Shown here: positions 54,422-61,643 of the stretch, piece by piece
Layout: every line of letters begins with the position of its first letter
Position numbering within the stretch: position 1 is the stretch's first letter
DNA from: a virus
Virus record (IMG/VR): IMGVR_UViG_3300043568_001227
Span: 1 to 64,000 of that record
DNA length: 64,000 nt
Reading direction: 5' to 3' (one strand)
Translations under genes and position numbers: made by a program
The notes under the pieces: generated by a model
What the model saw: the letters and a program-made list of their open reading frames with translations, nothing else
Databases searched by the model: none
What the model was told of the DNA's origin: nothing

Positions 54422-55897
54422 ATGTCAATTAATAACTCCTACTTTAGTAAGAACAATACTATCATATCCAACAGTTTCACCAATACTGGTAGAAACCCAG
54501 TTACGGAATTGTTTTATGGTTCTACCGCAGTGTCTCAATATCCTAGTGGGTATAGTAGATTCATATTCGATTTAGACCTTTCATTACTATTTCAGAAGAT
54601 AAATGACGGTACAATTTCTACAACTTGTAACGACACAATTGTTCACACTTTAAGAATGGTGAATACCTCAACCTTTGATATTGAGTTATTAAACACCTCA
54701 ACATCTCAAGGTAGAAAAAGAGCCACGTCATTTGATTTAATTTTATTCAGAATCCCATACATTAATAACAACCCACTAAACCCACAGATTTGGGATGAAG
54801 GTGTTGGTTATGATTTTGCTGATTTAGTTTATGAATATAGTGATACGGACAAATCTTTTTCTGATAGACCCTCGAATTGGTTTCAAACAACGACAATTGG
54901 TGTTTGGACTGAGCCTGGTGTCTACAATAACTTAAACAGTGGGGTTGTTCCTTTTAGCTCATTAACTATCGTTGACACACAACATTTTGAATTTGGTAAT
55001 GAGAACGTTAGTTTTGACATGACTAGTGAAATTAATTCAATTATTGATGGTTCATTAACTAATGTCACAGGATGGGGAATTGCTTACAAACCTCAGGTCG
55101 AAAACTTATCAGGTCTTACTGATACCTATGAAACTCAATTTTTTACAAGACATACTCAAACATTTTACGAACCATTTTTAGAAACAAACTATAATGACCT
55201 TATTGAAGATGATAGAAACTTATTTTCTTTAGGTAGAACAAACAAACTTTATTTGTACTTGTTTGATAACGGTAACCCAATCAATTTAGACAATAATCCA
55301 AGTGTTACTATTATGGATTCATCGGGAAATGACATTCCTGGATTAACAGGGTTAACCGCTTGTCAAAGAACTAAAGGTGTTTATGAAATTGTTATACCAC
55401 CAATAATTGGTTATAAAACACCATGTATGTTTACTGATAAATGGTACAACTTAAATTACAATGGTTTCCCATTACCCCAATCGTTTAATGAGTTTACAAT
55501 ACAACCATTAAAAAATTCAATTCAGATTGGTACTAATTCAGTCGACCCTAAATTATATGGGTTTGACTTTTATGGTATTAAACAAGATGAAAAAATATAC
55601 AATACTGATATTAGAAAAGTTGGTGTTGTCATTAAACAAGCTTACACAACTCAAAAACTTTTACAAAATGTTGACGCTCACTACAGAGTATATGTTAGAG
55701 AAGGCCAGACTGAGGTTGAGGTTCAAGGTTGGACCAAAATCAACAGGACGCCAAACGAATATTATTTTATGTTTGACACTAGGGATAAAATACCTAACGA
55801 GTATTATATAGATATTAAGGTGGATAGTAGTGGAGAGATAAATACATACAAACGACAAGTTAAATTTCAAATCGTTAATATGAAGTATTTAGATTAA
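54422..55897 (+). CDS. Putative virion structural protein (DNRLRE-like N-terminal domain)
   Basis: A 491 aa protein. Residues about 25-200 (STAVSQYPSGYSRFIFDLDL, later NWFQTTTIGVWTEPGVY) follow the DNRLRE-type beta-sandwich pattern found in phage and surface proteins. The C-terminal half (about 270-491) is an all-beta domain set ending FDTRDKIPNEYYIDIKVDSS. No membrane segment. It lies between the gp5-like gene and a small structural gene, suggesting a tail or baseplate wedge role. Family assignment tentative. Confidence 0.55.
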   Translation: MSINNSYFSKNNTIISNSFTNTGRNPVTELFYGSTAVSQYPSGYSRFIFDLDLSLLFQKINDGTISTTCNDTIVHTLRMVNTSTFDIELLNTSTSQGRKRATSFDLILFRIPYINNNPLNPQIWDEGVGYDFADLVYEYSDTDKSFSDRPSNWFQTTTIGVWTEPGVYNNLNSGVVPFSSLTIVDTQHFEFGNENVSFDMTSEINSIIDGSLTNVTGWGIAYKPQVENLSGLTDTYETQFFTRHTQTFYEPFLETNYNDLIEDDRNLFSLGRTNKLYLYLFDNGNPINLDNNPSVTIMDSSGNDIPGLTGLTACQRTKGVYEIVIPPIIGYKTPCMFTDKWYNLNYNGFPLPQSFNEFTIQPLKNSIQIGTNSVDPKLYGFDFYGIKQDEKIYNTDIRKVGVVIKQAYTTQKLLQNVDAHYRVYVREGQTEVEVQGWTKINRTPNEYYFMFDTRDKIPNEYYIDIKVDSSGEINTYKRQVKFQIVNMKYLD

Positions 55898-55901
55898 TAA
55901 G

Positions 55902-55910
55902 ATATTTATA
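55902..55910 (+). promoter_or_regulatory. ATATTTATA motif, putative late promoter
   Basis: Sense-strand ATATTTATA 85 nt upstream of the ATG at 55996. It lies in an AT-rich leader that also holds an 11-codon ORF starting at 55922. Confidence 0.45.
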
Positions 55911-55995
55911 ATAAAAACAAAATGTTAAATAATATAAAATTATTAAATTTTACATTATAACCTATAAAAATTAAAAAAAAAATAACACAAAAGAT

Positions 55996-56598
55996 ATGGC
56001 AAATTATATTATAAATGAATGTTTAACTAATGATGTATACATTCTTTCTGCAGCAACGTTAACTTTGGGGGCCACAGTAGAGTTCGATATTAGCGAGGCT
56101 CGATTTTGTGGTACTGTTGGGGCAGTAACAGAAAGCGCGGAAACTCTAAATATATCCTTTGTTCAATTACACGACGATTGTTGTACGTGTTTAAGTGGTC
56201 TTACAGAGTCTTTAAATTTTAAATTTATAGGATGTAATGACTTAGAAGTGTTTAATATTGAAGCAACTAATTTTTGTCGTGAATATGGTACTCCTACAAC
56301 AGGTATTACTTATGAAATACAATTTGGTTCTGAAACACCATTTTGTGCTACTTTTGATGAGTTATCACTAACGGGTGAAACAAATTATCATTACAGTTCA
56401 GGGCCATTTTTAGATTGTGAAGATTGTAAAAATCTACCACCATTATCGTCTAACACTGAAACCACCATATGCCAGGAAATATGCGACAATTCGGTAATTA
56501 CAATAATTCCTCCACATCCAACCTATACAAATAGTGCTGGTAGAGAAGTTGTTCAAATGAACGCGGTTCTTATTGGTGGTAACGGATTAAACGGGTAA
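55996..56598 (+). CDS. Small Cys-rich virion protein
   Basis: A 200 aa protein with about 14 Cys arranged in pairs (DDCCTCLSG, FLDCEDCKN, ICQEICDNS) and beta-rich segments, ending in a Gly/Asn turn (NAVLIGGNGLNG). No signal peptide. The Cys spacing suggests metal binding or disulfides in an extracellular or virion protein. Followed by a strong terminator. Family not recognised. Confidence 0.5.
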   Translation: MANYIINECLTNDVYILSAATLTLGATVEFDISEARFCGTVGAVTESAETLNISFVQLHDDCCTCLSGLTESLNFKFIGCNDLEVFNIEATNFCREYGTPTTGITYEIQFGSETPFCATFDELSLTGETNYHYSSGPFLDCEDCKNLPPLSSNTETTICQEICDNSVITIIPPHPTYTNSAGREVVQMNAVLIGGNGLNG

Positions 56599-56628
56599 TT
56601 AGTAAGACTAATAATAAAAAATACAAGA

Positions 56629-56662
56629 AATAACCTTAATTATTTTAAGGTTATTTTTTTTT
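56629..56662 (+). terminator. Rho-independent terminator
   Basis: A perfect 11-bp stem AATAACCTTAA / TTAAGGTTATT (56629-56639 and 56645-56655), 5-nt loop, then T7. Confidence 0.85.
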
Positions 56663-56676
56663 GTCAATATTTTTAC

Positions 56677-56684
56677 TATCTTTG
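56677..56684 (+). promoter_or_regulatory. Bacteroidota-type -7 element (TATCTTTG)
   Basis: A perfect TAnnTTTG upstream of the ATG at 56720. The nearest TTG (56661-56663) is 13 nt away, shorter than the usual 17-23, so the full promoter is uncertain. Confidence 0.45.
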
Positions 56685-56719
56685 TACTTAAGATAATGTA
56701 ATCAACATACAACAAAAAA

Positions 56720-57130
56720 ATGAAAATATATTTAAAGAGGGTTCTAAAGAGATGGTACACTAAATTTACTCTTTGGCACAAGTATCGATTTTTCACAGAA
56801 AAAAGTCGACTATCGGAAAATGAAAAGATTTGTACCGCAATTTGTCGTAGACTTATTAATCATCCTGATTCTAAATTTTTAATTGCTCCACTATCAGGTA
56901 AGAAATATATCAAGAATGTTACGTTAGGTTTATTTATCCTTATGGACGATAGAAAAATTAGTATTACCAATCACGTATACCATTATGATATAGTTTTGTC
57001 TCAGAGAGATTGGGAAAAATTAAATGTTTTGTATGATAACAAAACAGAGATTATGAGACAAGGGTACGAAGATGAAATAAAATCACAAATAGTTCATTCT
57101 TTATCATCAATATTAGAAAAAATTGCTTAA
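56720..57130 (+). CDS. Small basic protein of unknown function
   Basis: A 136 aa basic protein (KRVLKRWYTKFTLWHKYRFF at the N-terminus) with a central beta/alpha core (KFLIAPLSGKKYIKNVTLGL, YHYDIVLSQRDWEKLNVLYD). It is probably early, given the separate Bacteroidota-like -7 element. No family recognised. Confidence 0.5.
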   Translation: MKIYLKRVLKRWYTKFTLWHKYRFFTEKSRLSENEKICTAICRRLINHPDSKFLIAPLSGKKYIKNVTLGLFILMDDRKISITNHVYHYDIVLSQRDWEKLNVLYDNKTEIMRQGYEDEIKSQIVHSLSSILEKIA

Positions 57131-57135
57131 CTTTG
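57128..57135 (+). promoter_or_regulatory. Bacteroidota-type -7 element (TAACTTTG)
   Basis: TAnnTTTG immediately upstream of the ATG at 57140; a start 5-7 nt downstream would make a leaderless mRNA. No clear -33 TTG was seen. Confidence 0.3.
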
Positions 57136-57139
57136 TAAT

Positions 57140-57535
57140 ATGAAAAAATTAATCACACTCATCGTTTTAGTCTTAACCACATGTGTTGGTTTCGCTCAGG
57201 TTGAATCCTCTATTAAGAAGGCGGGGAACTTCTATGAGTTAAGTGATTTATGGGTTAAAGATTCCGTATCCGTTAAGTTGTTACTTAACACATACAAGAT
57301 TGATATCACTAATCTTGATTCAGTTAGATTTTTCAAGGACTTCAAACTTAATCAAACGTTACATAATGAATTCACATACGATTCATACGTATATATCCAA
57401 GATAAGAAAACAGGGGTTGTCACATTAGATAGTATTCCACATACTAATACTCATCCTAAGTTAGGTAAGTATGTTTTAATCTACTGCTTTGATGACTACA
57501 CTGATAAGAAAATTATCAACATCAAAGTGTTCTAA
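57140..57535 (+). CDS. Secreted small protein with Bacteroidota signal peptide
   Basis: A 131 aa protein. Residues 1-20 (MKKLITLIVLVLTTCVGFAQ) are a classic signal peptide with cleavage after Ala19, the FAQ ending common in Flavobacteriia. The mature 112 residues contain beta-type segments (SVSVKLLLNTYKIDITNLDS, YDSYVYIQDKKTGVVTLDS) with no Cys. It would be exported from the infected cell to periplasm or surface. It could act in superinfection exclusion or host-surface modification. Function unknown. Confidence 0.6.
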   Translation: MKKLITLIVLVLTTCVGFAQVESSIKKAGNFYELSDLWVKDSVSVKLLLNTYKIDITNLDSVRFFKDFKLNQTLHNEFTYDSYVYIQDKKTGVVTLDSIPHTNTHPKLGKYVLIYCFDDYTDKKIINIKVF

Positions 57536-57540
57536 ATAAA

Positions 57541-57570
57541 AAAGAGGTCTAATGACCTCTTTTTTTTTTA
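57541..57570. terminator. Bidirectional terminator
   Basis: Stem AAAGAGGTC / GACCTCTTT (57541-57549 and 57554-57562) with loop TAAT, followed by T8 on the plus strand and A-rich on the other. It separates convergent units. Confidence 0.85.
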
Positions 57571-59013
57571 TTCTGTATAATCTTTAATTTTAATTACAAA
57601 CCTTCTATTAGGTTGTGTTTGGTCAGTAGTAGTTGATTTTTCTTTTGTCCATCCTGGCCCGAACTCAGTCGTTTCACCTTTACCAATAGGGGTCATAACA
57701 ATACCCGTTTTCTCTTTAATCATATTAGCGATTGTATTTGCTCTTTGTTGTGATAAACATTGATTATACTCACCAATAGTTTTAGATGATTGACATGCAG
57801 GTAATTTACCAATTATTCTATCGTTAGGGTCTTTATCTCTTGATGAATATCCGATAATTAATGGGACGTTTTGTAATAAGAATTTACCATACTTAGGATA
57901 TGTTTTCAAGTAACCATTTAAATTAGAAATAAATTTATCAATCTTATCTTGAGCTTCAGGTTTTAATTCTGTTTTGTCAAATACGAACGGTTCTGTAATA
58001 TCCAAACTAATATTAGTCGGTGTTGGTGTTGTTTTTTTTGATGACCCACCAATTGTAACTTCAGTACCAGGTCTTGCGCCAGGATATAACATCACATAAT
58101 ACCCTTTTCCACCCTTCTTATAATACATCATAGGTGAAATGGTAGTATCTTTAGATTCGGTCATTCCGATTGATTTTAAGACACTTATGTCCTCTGCAAC
58201 AATATTACCCGTGTAAACAACTGGTTTACCGATTGAGGCCTTATTAGGAACACCTTCAGGTGCCACGGCAATAAATTTGTATCTTACATTATTATATTGT
58301 CCAGGTTGTATATCAGAACGAACTATATCATTCCAATAAAACTCTGTGAATTCGATATTTGTTCTATAGTCCTCGTCAAGTACTTCACCTGTTTTAACAT
58401 CTACTTTGAAGTCGTATAACTCCCCGTTTAATGCGTAGTCTGGTTTTACTTCACCTGTTGATTTATTAAATAATACCGTGTATAATTTTCCATCAATAAT
58501 TTTAAATCCTAAACCTGTTGCACCTAACTTATAATAAGTTTTTTCATCATCTTGTTCAGATAAAATTCTTTTTACCATTCGAATAATATCACCTTCGTTA
58601 AGTTTAATTACTTTCTTTTCACCAACAACTACAGTGTCTTTTTTTATTTCAATCCACTCTTTTAGAGTTGTGATTGGTACAATACTTTTTTTACCTCCAG
58701 GTGTTTGGTTTATATTATTACCTTCATCATCACCAGATGTTAAAGTAGGGTGATTCTTAATATAATTGGAGATGTTTTTTGCTTTATTTTCCATCTTTTT
58801 AATTTTCTTTTTAGGGGTACTCATTTTACCGTCATAACTGTCGTATCCCAACTCAGTATTGACATACTTTGATACGGGTGTTATAAATGGTTGTAACGAC
58901 TCTTTACTAAATTCTCTAACACCAGGTTGTAAAGGAGAAACATAGGACCCTCTACCCCCATTACTGTCAGAAGTTGCCTCGAGTAATACTTTCTTTATTA
59001 ATTGATTTAGCAT
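57568..59013 (-). CDS. OmpA-like domain protein, probable processed head protein
   Basis: A 481 aa protein. The N-terminal leader MLNQLIKKVLLE ends at a predicted site before ATSDSNGG, closely matching the capsid protein site INE/ATSDG. Residues about 345-475 form an OmpA-like domain: FVFDKTELKPEAQDKIDKFI, a central Cys-containing loop, YNQCLSQQRANTIANMIKEK (the RA-x-x-V/I helix that contacts peptidoglycan in OmpA) and PNRRFVIKI at the end. A Pro/Thr linker precedes it. OmpA-like domains bind peptidoglycan. A virion protein that anchors in the cell wall during entry is an inference. Expressed from a motif-bearing promoter region. Confidence 0.75.
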   Translation of the reverse strand: MLNQLIKKVLLEATSDSNGGRGSYVSPLQPGVREFSKESLQPFITPVSKYVNTELGYDSYDGKMSTPKKKIKKMENKAKNISNYIKNHPTLTSGDDEGNNINQTPGGKKSIVPITTLKEWIEIKKDTVVVGEKKVIKLNEGDIIRMVKRILSEQDDEKTYYKLGATGLGFKIIDGKLYTVLFNKSTGEVKPDYALNGELYDFKVDVKTGEVLDEDYRTNIEFTEFYWNDIVRSDIQPGQYNNVRYKFIAVAPEGVPNKASIGKPVVYTGNIVAEDISVLKSIGMTESKDTTISPMMYYKKGGKGYYVMLYPGARPGTEVTIGGSSKKTTPTPTNISLDITEPFVFDKTELKPEAQDKIDKFISNLNGYLKTYPKYGKFLLQNVPLIIGYSSRDKDPNDRIIGKLPACQSSKTIGEYNQCLSQQRANTIANMIKEKTGIVMTPIGKGETTEFGPGWTKEKSTTTDQTQPNRRFVIKIKDYTE

Positions 59014-59030
59014 AGATATTTTAGTATACT

Positions 59031-59039
59031 TATAAATAT
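59031..59039 (-). promoter_or_regulatory. ATATTTATA motif, putative late promoter
   Basis: Sense-strand ATATTTATA 17 nt upstream of the ATG at 59013. Confidence 0.5.
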
Positions 59040-59061
59040 ATCAAAAAAAGATATTTTCACA

Positions 59062-59295
59062 ATGGAAGAACAACAATTATTTGGAAAACTATTCGACACA
59101 ATACCTCTACTAACTGAGGACCATTTAGACGTGCTACTACAATCTATGGATAAAGACAATGCTTCATACCTATTAATACAAGCGGTTAAGAAGGCATACC
59201 ACGAGGGGGTTTATTCTTTAGGTGAGGCAGAGGTTGTATCAAGAGCAATTAGAGTTATGTCAAAACAGGAAATTAAAAATGAAACAGAAGATTAA
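59062..59295 (+). CDS. Small phage protein of unknown function
   Basis: A 77 aa acidic helical protein (EEQQLFGKLFDTIPLLTEDH, LLIQAVKKAYHEGVYSLGEA). It overlaps the start of the downstream methylglyoxal synthase gene by 17 nt, so the two are coupled. Family not recognised. Confidence 0.5.
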   Translation: MEEQQLFGKLFDTIPLLTEDHLDVLLQSMDKDNASYLLIQAVKKAYHEGVYSLGEAEVVSRAIRVMSKQEIKNETED

Positions 59296-59662
59296 ATTAG
59301 CGTTAATCGCTCACGACGGTAAGAAGGCCGATATGGTATCATTCGTAATGAAACGACTACCTTTCTTCACTTCAGATAATGTTGAAGTAGTTGCCACAGG
59401 TACAACAGGAAAACATTTAAAACATGCTGGATTAACTAAGGTTGAGACGATGTTAAGTGGTCCTATGGGTGGTGACGCTCAGATTGCGTCAATGATTGTA
59501 AACAAAGAAGTCGATATAGTTATATTCTTTATCGACCCCTTAGAAGTTCATCCACATCAAGTAGATGTTAGTATGTTATTAAGAATTTGTAATGTCCATG
59601 ACATTGCAATCGCTACGAATTATTCTACCGCTAGTAGATTAATCAGTCCCTTAGAAGATTAA
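59279..59662 (+). CDS. mgsA: Methylglyoxal synthase
   Basis: A 127 aa protein with the complete MgsA fold and catalytic set: IKLALIAHDGKKADMVSFV (His/Asp/Lys of the phosphate-binding site), ATGTTGKHL, SGPMGGDAQIASMI (catalytic Asp), IFFIDPLEVHPHQVDVSML and IATNYSTASRLI. It converts dihydroxyacetone phosphate to methylglyoxal and phosphate. The ATG at 59279 is chosen because the family begins at KIKLALIAHD; an upstream in-frame ATG would add a non-conserved extension over the previous gene. Phage-encoded copies are unusual. It overlaps the divergent 59659 gene's stop region by 4 nt. Confidence 0.85.
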   Translation: MKQKIKLALIAHDGKKADMVSFVMKRLPFFTSDNVEVVATGTTGKHLKHAGLTKVETMLSGPMGGDAQIASMIVNKEVDIVIFFIDPLEVHPHQVDVSMLLRICNVHDIAIATNYSTASRLISPLED

Positions 59663-60141
59663 ACCGTTAAGCTATCAACAGGTTCATCTGTTGCTGACGC
59701 AACTGTAGTTCCAGCGGGTGTTTGTACTCCTGCGGGTGTTTGTACTCCTGCAGGTGTTTGTACTCCTGCGGGTGTTTGAGTTCCCGAACTTTTACTCAAA
59801 TCAATACCCGTACAAGCATTAATTGCGTTCATAGTATTAGTACCGTATATACCATCCTCAACTAATTTTTTAGATATCTTAGTACATTTATCGTTAATTT
59901 TAACTTGTACATCTAAAACTTTTTGTTTACATCTTGTAGGATTTTTAGTTGTTGTACAATCTACTTTTCTATCTTGGGATGCAGGAGCTGCGGTTGCAGG
60001 AGCTGCGGTTGCAGGAGTTGCGGTTGCAGGAGCTGCAGTTACAGGAGCTGGTGTTTGTTCCATTAATCTATTTTTATACGTGTTATGTAAATTTAAAATA
60101 GACTCTTTTTCAGATTCAGTTATTTTTATAATTTTCTTCAT
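59659..60141 (-). CDS. Ala/Pro-rich protein with peptidoglycan-binding-like domain
   Basis: A 160 aa protein. N-terminal module MKKIIKITESEKESILNLHN is shared with the upstream 291 aa protein and could be a head-targeting leader. Residues 33-55 are APAT repeats. Residues about 57-113 resemble a peptidoglycan-binding fold (VQVKINDKCTKISKKL, then EDGIYGTNTMNAINACTG). The C-terminus is four copies of QTPAGV from an 18-bp repeat. A virion protein that contacts the cell wall is inferred. Confidence 0.6.
   Translation of the reverse strand: MKKIIKITESEKESILNLHNTYKNRLMEQTPAPVTAAPATATPATAAPATAAPASQDRKVDCTTTKNPTRCKQKVLDVQVKINDKCTKISKKLVEDGIYGTNTMNAINACTGIDLSKSSGTQTPAGVQTPAGVQTPAGVQTPAGTTVASATDEPVDSLTV
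59705..59777 (-). repeat. 18-bp tandem repeat (QTPAGV x4)
   Basis: Four near-identical 18-base units in the 3' part of the gene at 59659-60141. Confidence 0.85.
59985..60055 (-). repeat. 15-bp tandem repeat (APATA units)
   Basis: Four near-identical 15-base units encode the Ala/Pro/Thr linker in the same gene. Confidence 0.8.
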
Positions 60142-60157
60142 TTTAATAATTAATAAT

Positions 60158-61033
60158 TTAAAGTTTAGTCAATACCATATCTAAATCTGTATCTGAAGGT
60201 ATTGTTGGTTGTTTAACTTTTGTCTTAGTATTTGTCTTAGTATTAGACGATTCTTTACCACAAGAATAACTGGCCATAGTTCCGTCGACCAATTTTTTTC
60301 TACCATTCCCGTAATAAACCACCCCATCAATTATGTAAGCAATACTACCGTCACTCAATTTTGATGATTTCGCTTTTGGGTTACTTGGAATACAAGGAAA
60401 TTTTTCAAATCCCTTTACGACACTTGATTCCTTTTGTGCCGCCAATTTTTTACCAAGGTCAACACTGTTTTCATATGCGTCTAATAATGGTAAAAAAACA
60501 TATTGTTTCCATTCACCCTCAGAATCGATGTCCCCATCAATTGCTGCGAATAAACTTTCACCATGTCTTGTATTATATATGTTTGACATCGCACATAAAT
60601 CAGGAATTGTTGTGATTTTTTGTAGATTACTTTTAATTGCATCCTCATCAGTACCCATACCATCAACCGCTGCGTTAATACCATCGGCAATACCATTTAA
60701 TGTGGCTCTACTCAGTGTTGATTTACCAACTTCTTTTAAATTTCCACAAGCTTGTAAAATTTTTTCGGCACCTTTGTAAGAATAATTCCCACCATTAATT
60801 AATCCGTTAATTAATCCAATCGCTCCACCGATAATTGCTCCTGGAACTAAACCAACGGCTCCACCAATTGCAGCACCTGTTGCCATTGACGCCATTACAC
60901 CATCTTCGGCTAACTCATTTTCAGATGACATCATAGTGTCGTCTTCTTTAAGATATTGTTTTTTAGTTGCTTCTTTATGAAGATTTAGAATTCTTTTAGA
61001 TTCTTCTTCATTTAAAAAATATAATTTTTTCAT
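60158..61033 (-). CDS. Virion protein with glycine zipper and annexin-like repeat
   Basis: A 291 aa protein. Residues 1-28 carry the leader module (LNEEESKRILNLHKEA) shared with the 160 aa neighbour. Residues 46-82 are a glycine-zipper-like hydrophobic stretch (GAAIGGAVGLVPGAIIGGAI) that could insert into membranes. Residues 115-190 resemble one annexin repeat: DGMGTDEDAIKSNLQKI, NIYNTRHGESLFAAIDGDID, WKQYVFLPLLDA, including the GxGTDE calcium-site motif. The C-terminus is a Ser/Lys-rich tail. Combination suggests a membrane-interacting ejection protein (inference). Confidence 0.6.
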   Translation of the reverse strand: MKKLYFLNEEESKRILNLHKEATKKQYLKEDDTMMSSENELAEDGVMASMATGAAIGGAVGLVPGAIIGGAIGLINGLINGGNYSYKGAEKILQACGNLKEVGKSTLSRATLNGIADGINAAVDGMGTDEDAIKSNLQKITTIPDLCAMSNIYNTRHGESLFAAIDGDIDSEGEWKQYVFLPLLDAYENSVDLGKKLAAQKESSVVKGFEKFPCIPSNPKAKSSKLSDGSIAYIIDGVVYYGNGRKKLVDGTMASYSCGKESSNTKTNTKTKVKQPTIPSDTDLDMVLTKL

Positions 61034-61051
61034 ACCTATTTCTGTTTAATA

Positions 61052-61060
61052 TATAAATAT
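61052..61060 (-). promoter_or_regulatory. ATATTTATA motif, putative late promoter
   Basis: Sense-strand ATATTTATA 18 nt upstream of the ATG at 61033. Confidence 0.5.
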
Positions 61061-61080
61061 CTGTTTTTTCGAAAAAAAAG

Positions 61081-61110
61081 TTGTGGATTCAGTATATTTA
61101 CTTATCTTTG
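61081..61110 (+). promoter_or_regulatory. Bacteroidota-type promoter (TTG-N19-TATCTTTG)
   Basis: TTG at 61081-61083 and TATCTTTG at 61103-61110 with a 19-nt spacer, the consensus for Bacteroidota primary sigma. No protein-coding gene follows on the plus strand; it drives the small RNA below. Confidence 0.75.
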
Positions 61111-61227
61111 TAATGTGGTTGAGGGAAACGATTCAGATACAACTAAATCAATCATAATGGTTAGGACGAAAACCTCCTAATTTGAACGGGATAGAAACGA
61201 TTTAGATACTAAGTCCCGTTCTTTTTT
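61111..61227 (+). ncRNA. Putative small RNA with duplicated loop motif
   Basis: A promoter-plus-terminator unit of about 110 nt with no credible ORF. Hairpin 1: TGGTTGA (61116-61122) pairs with TCAATCA (61148-61154). Hairpin 2: TTAGGA (61161-61166) / TCCTAA (61175-61180). Hairpin 3 is the terminator: GAACGGGA (61184-61191) / TCCCGTTC (61214-61221), then T6. The loops of hairpins 1 and 3 contain the same 16-nt sequence with one difference, GAAACGATTYAGATAC. This duplication suggests a functional loop (protein or RNA binding). Family not recognised. Confidence 0.7.
61184..61227 (+). terminator. Terminator of the small RNA
   Basis: An 8-bp stem GAACGGGA / TCCCGTTC with a 22-nt loop is followed by T6. 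The T tract overlaps the end of the minus-strand gene at 61226. Confidence 0.75.
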
Positions 61228-61639
61228 AAATCCAAATAACAAATTGGTCTTTACCAACTCTAAAAGATAAATCATACGATTCTCTAAAAACGGTAATTAT
61301 AAGTAATTTCCAATAGGAGCCACCACCATGTTTTGGTACTATGACCATAGCGATTTCTTTTTCTTTTGATTTAATAACAAATGCTACATCATCTTTAATC
61401 TCTCCTGTGGTAATTCCTTCCGCAATTTCTCGTCTACAACTCTCAATTATATATTTTAATTCACCGTTAGATATTTCTCTATCATTATAATCAGGAATAT
61501 CAGTTCTGTTTTTTCTTTCATATGCGTGGGTAGTTCTATCAATCTCAAAACCAAAGGCAATTTCTATTTTGGCCATAATATGCCCAATTTTCTTTTCTAA
61601 TAATAAATGTTCTTTGATTAATCTACGTAATTCGCTCAT
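61226..61639 (-). CDS. Small protein, possible RelE/PBECR-like nuclease fold
   Basis: A 137 aa protein. The start at 61639 (MSELRRLIKEHLLLEKKI) is preferred over an upstream ATG at 61663 because an ATATTTATA-type motif lies just upstream and would otherwise be inside the gene. The leader has the L-L-L-E pattern of possible head-protein sites. The body (THAYERKNRTD, ISNGELKYIIES, FVIKSKEKEIAMVIVPKH, LLIITVFRE) follows the H...R...strand-helix-strand order of phage-associated RelE/barnase-like nucleases (PBECR type). Assignment is weak. Confidence 0.5.
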   Translation of the reverse strand: MSELRRLIKEHLLLEKKIGHIMAKIEIAFGFEIDRTTHAYERKNRTDIPDYNDREISNGELKYIIESCRREIAEGITTGEIKDDVAFVIKSKEKEIAMVIVPKHGGGSYWKLLIITVFRESYDLSFRVGKDQFVIWI

Positions 61640-61643
61640 ATAA

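Noticed and set aside
55922-55957. 11-codon ORF after the ATATTTATA motif at 55902
   Set aside because: Too short and in AT-rich leader; no homology or coding signal. It could be a leader peptide but nothing supports that.
59222-59278. Extended N-terminus of the methylglyoxal synthase
   Set aside because: The 19 extra residues overlap the upstream gene in another frame and are not conserved in MgsA.
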